DNA from: Cyanoderma ruficeps
Taxonomy: Eukaryota; Chordata; Aves; Passeriformes; Timaliidae
Reading direction: 5' to 3'
NCBI GenBank assembly: GCA_008694505.1
Contig: VZDJ01000843.1
Location: forward strand, 124,001 to 188,000
Length of the DNA stretch: 64,000 bases
Below are positions 36,526-47,200 of this stretch, piece by piece (the stretch's first letter is position 1; every line of letters begins with the position of its first letter). Under the pieces are notes generated by a model that worked only from the letters and a program-made list of their open reading frames with translations, was not told the origin of the DNA and searched no databases. The translations under genes were made by a program, and so were the position numbers.

Positions 36526-38554
36526 CTGTTGGCCTGTAAAACCAATTCTCAGTTTGCTTAAGGATTACATGCTTTCATATGCTCTGTATTTTTACATAAA
36601 TATTAAAATTATGAAGACAGTATTTCTGCACAAAAAAAACCAACAAAAAAACCTAGCAGTGTTTTCCCTGAAAGATTGATGTGCTTGAAAAAAAACTAAC
36701 AAAAAGGTGTCCTAGGTTTATAACCTTGTTAGAATTACACACAAGTTCAGTAGATGCTGAAAATGTTCTTTAAAAAGTTATGGTGGATTGAATTTGATGT
36801 TGAACAGCAATTAAGCAGAAATGTCCTCAGAACACAAAGACCTGAAATACTGTGTCCCTCAATGTGACTGTTATCAGGTTGGAAGCTGCAGAAAAATCTC
36901 ATACCTACACATCAATAACATAAGAAAAACTCTTGTGTTTTGTTAAGGGTTTTGTCTTTACCATTTTGTATCAGTATTAAACATCCAGACCACAGGTGTA
37001 ACTCAAAAAGAAAACCTGTGGAGTAAAAGGCAGTTGGTGGTTTCATTCTGTGTCTTGCAGAAATACTTCCATTTTTAGAGCTTGGCTGGTGGTTTCATTT
37101 ATGATAAATGTGGCAGAATTCAATACAATAGATAACTTACAAGTCATATAGGGAATAAAGAGGGAATAAAAAAGATGTTGCTGTTGTTTCCCGAGGGGGC
37201 AGAAGGAGAAGGTGCAGTGTTGAAAGGTGCAGTTACAGCACTGTGGGTTTTCTAATGCTGATTGTGCCTCAGAAGTTCTGTCTGCACATTCCAAGGAATT
37301 TGTAGTGCTGCAGATTCTTCCAAGCAGTTTTTACTCTGTGCAATGACAGGGAAGATAGGCACAGCATACAAAAGCTGTCGGGGTAATGCTTGATCTGCTG
37401 ATTACTACTGCAAGAGCAGGAGGGAGAGGTAACTTGAAGATAGATTTCTAATAACTTTTGTAATTTTTTTTCACTGTGACTTGTGATAAATACTGAAGGA
37501 GTGAATCCTGAGCAGAGAACATATGTAGGCTGCAGTCAGAAGTTAATATTTTTCTGGAGTTTTCTTATCTGAATGCCCATGGATGGCTATTAGAAACAAA
37601 CTAAATTTAAAAAAAAATCATGTGGATTTGTAAAATATAACAGTTAACTCATTGGAATATCCTGTGTTCCAATGAAAACAAGAGTTTCAAACAATTATAA
37701 ATATATTTTCTCTCTATGGGCTCAGCGTCAAACAAATTGGTTGAGATAGTCATATAGAAGTTCAAATATGTACAACCCCAAATTTAAAGAAGAATATGAA
37801 AAGTCAAAATAATACTATCTTGTCAATCTTGTCAATTTCATCTTTGAAACAAAAATTGTCTTTCTATTTACAAAACATGCCTGCAACATAAAACTTATTA
37901 TAATGTTTGTAGTGAAAAGGTAGGTGTCTACTAGTTAATCTGAAAAATGTTCCTGACAATGACAAAGCCAATTAGAAATTGAATAAATGTTTTGCATGGG
38001 TTGTTTCATTTAGGTGGTATCACTTTGTGATATCTTGCTCTTACCTGGCTCGTGGAAGCCAGGGAAGTCATGCCAGGGAAGTACACCTGGTCATCTCCAG
38101 GGATTTGTTCTGAGGCGGGGTGCAAGTTTCTGAGCTGAATCAGGGGACTGGGCACTCTGTGCTGCCTGGAGAGCTGCTGGATTGGTGTTTGTGCTGATGT
38201 TTGTGTGTTGCATCCAGTGGGTGCTCTCCATGAGGCTCTGGATGGACAATGACTCGATGACTCTGCTGGAGAGTGAATTAATCCAGCTGCTTTGTGCAAG
38301 CGGAGACTGCCCTGTCAGGACAGAATGGGGTGGCAACGTGATCCATTAATCTCTGGATCCAGAAGAGGACATCCCCCTGTCTTTTGGAAAGTGTGTTTGG
38401 GAGGTGCAGGACCTGCCTGATGCTGCATGCATCAAATTAGTATTGTAGGTGAATGTTTCAAAACGGATCTGGCAAAACCAGTGTTGGTGAGTTACCATAT
38501 CAAACTTGTCACAGAGGCAGGTAATTGCTAGGTGGGGTGACACAGCTTGTGTGT
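36526..38554. other. Unique intronic sequence
   Basis: No exon recognised. The part from about 38040 is GC-richer and leads into the old CR1 tail, so it may be a heavily decayed CR1 body; I cannot show that from the sequence. Confidence 0.5.
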
Positions 38555-38614
38555 TATGCAGGAGGTTAGATTAGATCATCACTGTTTCTTCTGGTTTTGA
38601 ATTCAGTGACTCTG
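38555..38614 (+). mobile_element. Ancient CR1-type 3' tail
   Basis: TATGCAGGAGGTTAGATTAG and TCTTCTGGTTTTGAATTCAG resemble the 3' end of old reptile-type CR1/L3-like elements (GCAGGAGGTCAGACTAGATGA...CCTTCTGGCCTTAAAATC). Divergence is high, and only the tail is clear. Confidence 0.5.
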
Positions 38615-41600
38615 CTGCAACCAGTTGTTCCATGCAATCATTGTCCATACTTGTTTATCACCAACACACCCAAATTGCCTTGCACCCATGTGTGGCTGAC
38701 AACGTAATAGAGATGTCTGTTTTCTAGGGCATGAAGAGCTTTCCCATAGGTCAAGGTGGTAAGGAAAATGGGAATTTAAAAATTTAAAAATTATATACCT
38801 GCATGACATGTAATTGAACTGGGGGAGGGGGGGGAAGGGATATAGAAAATATAGAATTTTGTATTAGAAATTCAAGTATTCCTGGCTAACTTATGCTAAG
38901 TCGGTAGAACCTGTTTTAAACTAAGGTAACACTCCAGACAGGTTTAGAGGTCGGAATAATAGAAACACAGTGTAAAATTGTGTGTTATGCAGAATTTATG
39001 CAAACATATTGTAAATAATATTTTAAATATTATTATGTATTGTGTATGCTGAATGTTACATGTATTACAACTTGCAACATGTTGTTACTATTATATATTA
39101 CTGTGTTCTTAATACAGAATTAAGGACAAAGTAGTCATCTTGAAGTAAGCTGCAGCTGAAATAGTTTTCTATGATGCTGATTGTGTTAGTCTGTTTTTAT
39201 CTGAGAGTATAGGATTGGCCAAAGGATTGGTTCAATCAGATGTATTTGGTGTTCCTGAAAATAATTCTTTTTTGCAGTTCAGCAGTGTGTAGGCAGCCCT
39301 ATATTTGTTTTGGTAAACCTTCATGCTCCTTTTATTTTTACAAGGCTGGTTGCAGGCATGAATTTACCTATGCATGCAACTTTAGGGTAAATCTGGAGGC
39401 CTCAGTAACAGAAGTTTAACCCTGTTTGCATAACTATTACTTAGAGAGAGCTAAATTACTTGAGTTTTCTGACAGTTTGTATGCACAAAATATGTGCATA
39501 GTGCATACAATATTATATTGTATAATATGCATTATACTCTTACATAATTATAAAGATAAAAAAATACAAAAACCCCTAATGGTTGAGGTTTTTGGGGGTT
39601 TTTTGGCTTACATGAATATAAGTTTTAGTACTGCACATTAAAATCTGTTGGTCATATTGAACTAGTTAACATTACTGCAGTACTGTCTGCCGTATTTGGT
39701 GAGAGAGAAGGCTCTCCCCTTCCTTTCTTTGTGGCCTCCCAAAAATAACTGATTTGCCAGGCACATTTCTTTTCAAGAAGGAAGACCTTATTTTCAAAGA
39801 AGGACAAGACTGACATGGATGCATTTTAGAGCACTATTATAATTTTAATAAGGTTTCAGTCAGCATCACTCTATGCACCTACTGCCCTGCTTCAATTTAT
39901 CTGTCTCTTGGAATGCCTAATTTTATTTGGAAAAATTCAAATGGCAGAGTTGCTGTGGATAGAGTTTGTCATGCAATATTAATTAATAACTGGTAGATTT
40001 TCTTCCTTTTTTTGCAGGGTCTGGGGTAAAACAATAAGTCTTTTGAGTGTTTTCCTTAGTCAAACAAATACTGCATTTGAGATGGCATATAAATTTTCCT
40101 CAACAAAGCTTAATAAAAAATTACTGCAAAGGCTTATTTTTAATAGCAATATTAAAACACTCTGCCCTCACTGTTACCTTTTATATATTTCAAACATTTT
40201 TTAAATGTCTTTCTGACAGATGGTCTGCACAGCTTTTCTCTTGAATCAGCTATGCCCATTAAAAGAGGGAACATAAATAGGTCAAATGAAGCCGCTAACT
40301 GTTCTAATGTAATTCAGGAAAACTGGGCATTACACAGGTTTTTGCTACATCAGCATATCTTTCCGTTTATTGTCTGAGGTACATTGCAATCCATACAAAG
40401 AAAATTTGTGTATAGAGCTATTTGTTTTATTATGTTTTTCTCTGACATCCTTTGCTGGTTTTGTCTGTATGGTTCAGCTGAATATTTGGGCTGGTTTGGA
40501 TATGAAACAAAAAAACAGTTTTAAAAAGTAATGATTAAAAATATGTTTGAAATCCAGTTTGCACTTAGAAGACTAGGAAGAAGGTTTAAAAGCTGAAAGT
40601 AAAAATGAAAATTTGCTACAGAGGCTATTTTTGAGCTTACCTCTCTTGCAAGGTGCCCGAGGATTACTGTGGTATTACAGTGTTACTTACTTGTTAGGTA
40701 TAAACACAAACATTTTGGGTAAGTAGTTATAGCTACTTATGGCTTTTAGGGTTATCATTACTCGTTGGCAGGATGCCTCAGTGCGTCACATGTCAAGTGT
40801 TTTCCATACCTGAGTGCTCCAGAGGCTGCTTTTCCCTAACCCACACACTCATGTGCTCACTGGCTTTGGCTCTTTCATTGTACTGTCAATGTGCAGTTTT
40901 AACCATTTCCCTTCAGAAGTTCCTTCTGACAGTAGGAGAATTGGTTGCTCCTGGTGATGTGAACCAGAATCTTCAGTTTTGATTCTTTCAAAACACCTTT
41001 ATTAAAGCGGTTTCATGATGTCAGCATACTGGTCAGGACCTTGTTTCTTTGAGGATACAATTAAACAAGAATATCAGGGAGCATTTTTCGCTTTAGTTTT
41101 TAGGAAGCCGTTTAAGCACCTTTATTCAGCTGTTTTGTTCATTATTTATTTATAGCACAAAAAAAGGGTGGGTAAAATCAGAAGGAAGCTTTTGAGCATG
41201 CAAGTGTGTGAAGCAAATAAATTCTTAGAAGTTGTACATGATCTAAACCATCTTTTAAAATACCATTCTGATGATGGAACTAGAAGAGCTCTTCAGGGTT
41301 ACAGAGGAATGCTGCTTTCAGTTATGAAGAAGGAAATTGGAAATACATTTGGCATTCATCACAAAAGCACAGCTCAGTTGTGGTATGCCACTTGGGGCAG
41401 GGTCTGGGCAAGTTTTCAGACAAAGCACTTACAGAGAAATAATGAAGGAGAGGCTAGAATGGCTACCACTGCCATTTACCTGGTGGTAAGGTTATGAGAT
41501 CTAAAACGTCACTCAAGACAGCTAGCAGCTATTGTTTATGGAAGTATGAAAGTCAAATAAATAACTGAGTTTTGTTTAAATATGTTGCTTATCTTGAACT

Positions 41601-43249
41601 AATAAACAAAAGTCTTTTTTTATGGTGTTCGATCAAATTTCCAAATTACTTCTTGTAACAGGAAAATGTATCTGTACAAAAGTATCCATGCGCTCCAGCA
41701 TTTAGCTCCATATTTCAATCTTCAGTAAAATAGGTCAGGACTGAAATTTGTCTTTCGTATTCAAATGTGTGGTGAAATTTATCATCCAGCCACACAGTGC
41801 CAATTCATGCAGGTTTTTTGTGATGATTTGCACACAAGATGGACATTCTCATGTAAATTCTTGACTCCTTTGAAGTGGTTTCCTTCCATAGGAAAGAACT
41901 TCTTAATGGTTGTGTAATAACCCATAGGGAAAGAGACAAAAACAGTACTTGCCTTACTAGACAAAGGCTTGCAGAACAGTCAAAAATAATGTGCATTTTC
42001 AAACATAAAGGAAGATACACAACATACTTAAGTTGGCTGTGTTATTAGGACCCAGAACTGTGTTTAGAATGGATTTTAATGTGGTGACATTTGTAAGCTG
42101 GCTAATGACAATGACATATGTTCATTTTACTGGTTTTCTGTTGCTAAGTTTTAGGAACTTCATGTACATATCACATATTCAAGGTTTCTGATTTCTACGT
42201 TAACGATGATGACGTGTAGATTTGGGGTGAAGACCTGAAATGCTTCAACAGAGAAGGAGAACATTTTCCTGTGGGCATTGACACCTCTTATAGTATGTTC
42301 TGGATGCCCCCTTGAAATGGAAGAATCCTGTGGCTTAATTTGCCTCATTAAGTAATGTAGTACTGTTTTGTCAAAGTGATCTTCGCACCGCAAAAACAGG
42401 TTAATATGCATGTTTTCAGATTGAAGTAATAGTTTCCCTTTCTTGTCTGTTTCTAACCTGTGACTTCTAACCTTATGCTGAACTGTAGAATGCTTTGTTC
42501 TCTGTTGTTGCATATGCCTGTTTATTATTGTAGGTTTGTTGGAAATTTACTACAAACGTGAGCGCCTCAAAATAAATCTTTTGCTAATCTGGAAATGTGA
42601 TACACAAGGGAACACTCTCCAGCCTTCAGATAAGGTCTGCTAAGTACCATTGAGACGTAAAGTAATCTGTGGATTGGGTAATTCTGAAAGCTCTTATTGA
42701 TAGGAGTCTCGATGGAAAAGTCCTGCTGTCACGTGTTCATCATATACTGATTGAGAGCAGGAGGACAGACTCAGAGAGAAGGCTGAGGCTGAGATATTTC
42801 CTATGCTGCAGAGACTGAGGGTGTGAAAGAGACTAATGCTTAATTAAGATTCACTGATTTCAAAATGGCACATCTTGTTAGACATAGGACGCTCAGTTCG
42901 CTACTAATGGGACAAGTGAGCAGTGTATTAAGGTAAGGGCATTGTTCTTCAGCAGCAGATATGAGAAGCTTTGTGTATTGTCTGTGCAGGCGGTTTTAAA
43001 GTGCAGTTTGCTGCTTTGCTATTGAAATAAAATTCGCTGCTGTGTCACACATAGCCTTGTCAGAGAAACAACTGGAATGCAGAAATGCCTTTGAACTCAG
43101 GATGGATTTGTTTTCACTTCCCAGGCAGTCAGCATCAGTGTTTGTAACAAAAAGGAGGAGGCTGATTACCACAAGGTTTCCTGTTCATGTGGATAAGGAG
43201 CTTTCATAAAGAAACAGGAAAACAGAAGTTCTCACAAATAATCAGTATT
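38615..43249. other. Unique intronic sequence with a short hairpin
   Basis: No exon of MCC recognised. It contains a G-rich purine run (38821-38840), an AAAAACCCC/GGGGTTTTT hairpin (39568-39603) and a plus-strand open frame at 41168-41497 that starts at GTG (first ATG at 41198) and matches no family I know. AG and GT splice-like dinucleotides flank that frame (a TTTATAG just upstream, GGTAAGG at its end), so it is noted as a weak exon candidate. Confidence 0.5.
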
Positions 43250-43999
43250 CTACTGCATTTTCTGGCATCCTTTACAAATTTTAAGTGAAGGAGAATAGGT
43301 GTCTGGAGGAAACAGAGGCTGTGCACAAAGTACTGAGAGAAAAGAATGTCCAAAAAGAAGCAGGTTTATGCAAAATGCCTCTCTAGTATTGGACTTGGGT
43401 GCTTCCAGACACTTAATGAGAGCGTGTTGATGGGTCTTCCTGCTGGGCCCTGGGAATGTAGGGTAGCCTGAGGTTTGCAGATGAAGAGGGGGGTAGAGTG
43501 AAAGTTTTTCCCCATGTTTGAAGAAGGCAGCTCTTGGGGGAGCACGGCACTTACTGAGGCTGCACTTGAAGGTGCAGTTGGTGGGTTGGTCACTCCTCTC
43601 TTCCCAAGGCACGTAGCTCTTGTCCCTTCCTCTCCCAGGTATGTGCACATACGTGCACACACACATTCCTAAACAAGAAAGGCTTTCCAGAAAGGAAGGG
43701 CTTTCAGAGTTACTGAAGTAACAACTTGCTGCATGTAGGATTTTGTCAGGAGAGGATTTTAGAGGGCTGGCAGGCTTGGAAGGGGCTCTGCAAGGCAGTG
43801 CGTCTGCAGCCCACCCAACTCCTTTTCCCGTTGAGGACAGCTGAACACCCGCAGCCAGAATTACCCCGGGCTTAAAGAAGGGTGTGTTCTTGGTGAGTTT
43901 TTCACCCGAAAGTGGGATGGAGCAGTCGTTGTGTCCCACGGCCAGGACAGAACAAAAAAGCATCTTTGGTCCCGCCAGCCTGTAGTTCCCTCCTCCGCC

Positions 44000-44260
44000 C
44001 CCCACAGCTTTATCTGGCTCGGGCGCCGCGTTCCAGGCGGCATCGCGCCCTTCCTTACCTGCGGCTCTCCCTTTGTGGCCGTGGGGAGCCGGGCCGGTCC
44101 GGGGGAAAGGCGAGGCGGGGCAGGAGGCGGGCGGGGGGAAGTTGGCGGGGGGAGCCGGGGGCGGCCGCTGGCCTGAGGGGAGCGGGCGCGGCGGCCCCGG
44201 AGCGGCGGCCGCGGAGTGTCCTCGCAGCCGGGCGGGGATGAGAGACCCAGGTAAGGCACC
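44000..44260. promoter_or_regulatory. Dense CpG island, probable internal (bidirectional) promoter
   Basis: By eye there are about 32 CpG dinucleotides between about 44020 and 44245, in a genome where CpG is otherwise rare. The segment holds two GCGGCCGC sites and several GGGCGG-type GC boxes. It is the only strong CpG island in the window. Such islands in birds nearly always mark promoters active in the germ line or broadly. Consensus splice donors exit it in both directions: plus strand CCCAG|GTAAGG (exon end 44250) and minus strand GCCGCAG|GTAAGG (exon end 44059). The simplest reading is an alternative promoter for MCC on the plus strand with divergent antisense transcription. A nested independent gene is the alternative. 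Confidence 0.7.
44100..44250 (+). other. Candidate first exon ending at a strong donor (44250/44251)
   Basis: The donor CCCAG|GTAAGG directly follows the GC-rich core. An ATG at 44238 reads ATG AGA GAC CCA G into the donor in phase 1. The MCC exon at 702-758 ends in phase 0, so this ATG would not be in frame with the next MCC exon. In the phase-0 frame a TGA lies just before the donor. If spliced to MCC, the exon would therefore be an untranslated leader. The 5' edge is arbitrary. Confidence 0.4.
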
Positions 44261-44299
44261 AGAAGAGCACACGGATGGTGGTGTGGCCATGTGCGGTCT

Positions 44300-47200
44300 T
44301 ATGCCCCCGCCATTTTCTGCGACTAAAGCTTTTTTTCCCGTTTTGAACAGGTCAAGTGCTTAGGGAGGCTCAGACAAGTGCCAAGTGTGAACAAAACATA
44401 ACCTGTTTTTTTTTTAAACCTAACTTAGTACATAAGAACTTTGGGCTTCGGATAATAATTGATCCCATCTTTCGTGGTTAACCTCTGCGTGATCTTAACT
44501 GGGAGGATCACCAACTTAAAACATGACACCGTATTTCTTTTTTTCCTGCGCTGTAAATACCTGTATGTTTATATGAACATGGCAGTGCAAAACTGACTGA
44601 TTTTCTGGGGGCAGGGTTATAACCATAAACCTTTTTCAGCTGTGTGCTGGTATTACCATCAGAGGTAGGTGAAGGTGACATGGAGAGGAAGTGCTGGTGA
44701 TGCTGGGTCATAATTAAGCAGCCCTGATACAAATATTTTAGACACGTCAGATCTTAGAAGTAGTAGGTCCAGCCAAAAGAACAATGAGATCACATACTGG
44801 AGCAACAGGTGAGGTGAATTATATCTCTGAGCTGACCATTGAAACTTTAGAAATGAGAAATAATCTAACTTACTAGGATGGATAAATCAGTGAAGGATCT
44901 AGACAGTTACACAGAAACTTTGTGGTCTTAAACAATAAACGAAAGAAAACCTCATGTCATAGCCTTTGATCTGAAAGTTTCACTGTAGCTTTTTGTTGCC
45001 TCCATCTCCACAACTAATACAAGAGAAATAATAGCAAGCTTATTTCATAGCAAATGTTTATAATATTTCTACAGCAGTTATGAAGTAGAAATAACTATAG
45101 CATCTTGAAGTCCTTAGTTTAAAATGTCTTATTTGTAAGTAATTATTTACCAAATAATTATTGGCACTTTTGTTAAAGTACTAGTTACAGCAAATAGGAT
45201 GTGAAAAATGTTTCAGAAAGGCTTTTTACCAAATTTTACTGAGTACAAAGAAATTATACCATTGTATTTTGATCTGCATTGTAATTTCATTTCCAGCTGG
45301 AAACATGGCAGAGGTCAGCTGCAAGAATAGACCTGTTTTCAGTTATCAGTCCTTTTAACTCACATCAATACTGTAATTGTAATGCCAAATACAGGTGGGT
45401 TGTGAATGGTGTTTTGATGTGAACCTGCCTGACAGTACAGAAAAGCTAGAGACAAATAAACAATATGAGATAATATTTTATCACAATAACCATTAGCACT
45501 TACACCACACATCTGAATATGTTTTGTTTGAGAGAAGTAATTTCTGCATATTCTAACCTAGAGAATAAACTCTTTTGGACCAGAGTATGTAGGTGGTTTC
45601 TGTGTGTGGCAGGGCCTGTGCAGAATGTTCTGTCGTCACAGGTAACATTAATAAAGTACTCTGGTAAAAAAAAAATTTTTAATTTTTTTTCAATGAACAC
45701 TTCCTCTTTAATCTCAGTCATTGCGTAACAACTGTTCTTGCAGCCTTAACATGCTTCTGCATCTTTGCGTATATTAGATTCTTTTACTAGAAAACAAAGC
45801 CAACCTTACTAGTCTGCCCCTGTGCATGTTAGTACAGGTCAGCCCCAGCAGCCTCTATTGTGTTTGGTTTATTTCTGTCTTAGGAGAAACAGTACAAAGG
45901 TGAAATGTGAATGGTGAAAAATCCTGGAACCCTCTCTTAGTGCTGCTGTGACAGATTGTACACAATCTGCTCAAACAGGTAAAGGTCTTGCTATCAGGTC
46001 CACAATAAAGAATGTAGAATTGGGCAGTGCATTTCACTTTTCATCTCTATGGTGGGAGTAAGGAATGTGCCCTTGCTACATCCAGGATTGGTTCTGAACC
46101 TCAGTTTCAGAGGTCCAGCCTTTGAGCTGGCCAGAGCTTCTGAAGAATGCTGCAAAACACTACCTCTGTTTTGCGAAATAGTTGTTACTTGCTTTGGGAG
46201 GCTGAGACAAGATTTACAAAAAAGATTTACAGTATATGATTTGCTTCTTCCTCTTCTTCCCTGTGGCTTAGTTACTTTCCTGTTGTTGAGGAAGTTGGGA
46301 GGGAGCTGTGTTTCAGAATGTGCTCTTGGGAAATCAGAATAATCTTTGCTTTTCAAAGATATGTCTTGTAAAAGAAAAAAAAACAACCAACAACAACAAC
46401 AAAAAACCAAAGCAAAAAAACCCCCTCTGGCCTTGCTCTTATGTTTGAAGACTTTTTAGTGGTTACAATAAAAGAAAGATGTACTGCAGTCATTCCTTCA
46501 TTGTGCATTTCCTTGGCATCATGTAAGTAACATTATAAGCACCTCTTGCTTTTTTTAATTTGTTCTTGCTGTTTTATTGGTACAGGCCTTTCAGAGTGTC
46601 TGAACTTATTTGTTTGGGGTTTTCTTCATGCGTCGTTTTGGAAGTGTGTGGGCTGGTTTACATTAGCATTGTATCTATGCTGTATGAATCAGTATAAACT
46701 AAAACTTCACACCTAGAGGAAAAGCCACCACCTGTCTTGTTTCCTCCTGTTAAAGGAGGATCTTTCTGACGTTCGAATAAGTGTTGGAGGTGTGATGCAT
46801 GCAGTCCTCTTTGCCAGTCTGGACCTAGAGAAGTCACACTCACCATTTACCACTCAGAATGTTACTAAGTAAATTCTCCACCTTACAGCAGCAGTAACAG
46901 AAGTTCAAAAGCATTATTCGCTTCCTTCATTGCCATCACAAGGGCAGCTGTTGCACAGCTGGGACACAGGTGTTCTTATTTTTGTCAGTACATTGTCTAA
47001 TCCTGGTCAATACTAGATTATGTGGTACAGGTTACTTCAGCACAGTTACAGCAAGGACTAAGGAGTCATTTTAATCTTCCATGCAGAGTATTTAATTGAC
47101 CATATAAATTTTATTGTCTTTCTTTCCTCTCAAGTGCAGGGTTTTAATCAATACTAAACACCTCAGATAGCTTTTCTGCTCCAGTGTGGTAAATTCTCTA

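Larger units (their letters stand above)
43250..44290 (-). other. Unbroken 346-codon antisense reading frame starting in the CpG island
   Basis: This is the longest open frame in the window. It starts at ATGGCCACACCACC inside the CpG island and runs 1,041 bp out into ordinary intron. The first 100 or so residues are Pro/Ala/Arg/Gly-rich, as any frame through GC-rich DNA would be. The last 240 or so have mixed composition with many Ser, Pro and Cys. I see no domain, signal peptide or membrane segment. A strong minus-strand donor (GCAG|GTAAGG, exon end at 44059) lies inside the frame, and splicing there would break it. It could be a chance frame, an unspliced antisense transcript, or a young gene; chance is most likely. 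Confidence 0.2.

Noticed and set aside
46049..46410. 97- and 138-codon frames on opposite strands
   Set aside because: Mutually antisense frames with no domain; the minus one ends in a poly-T translation.
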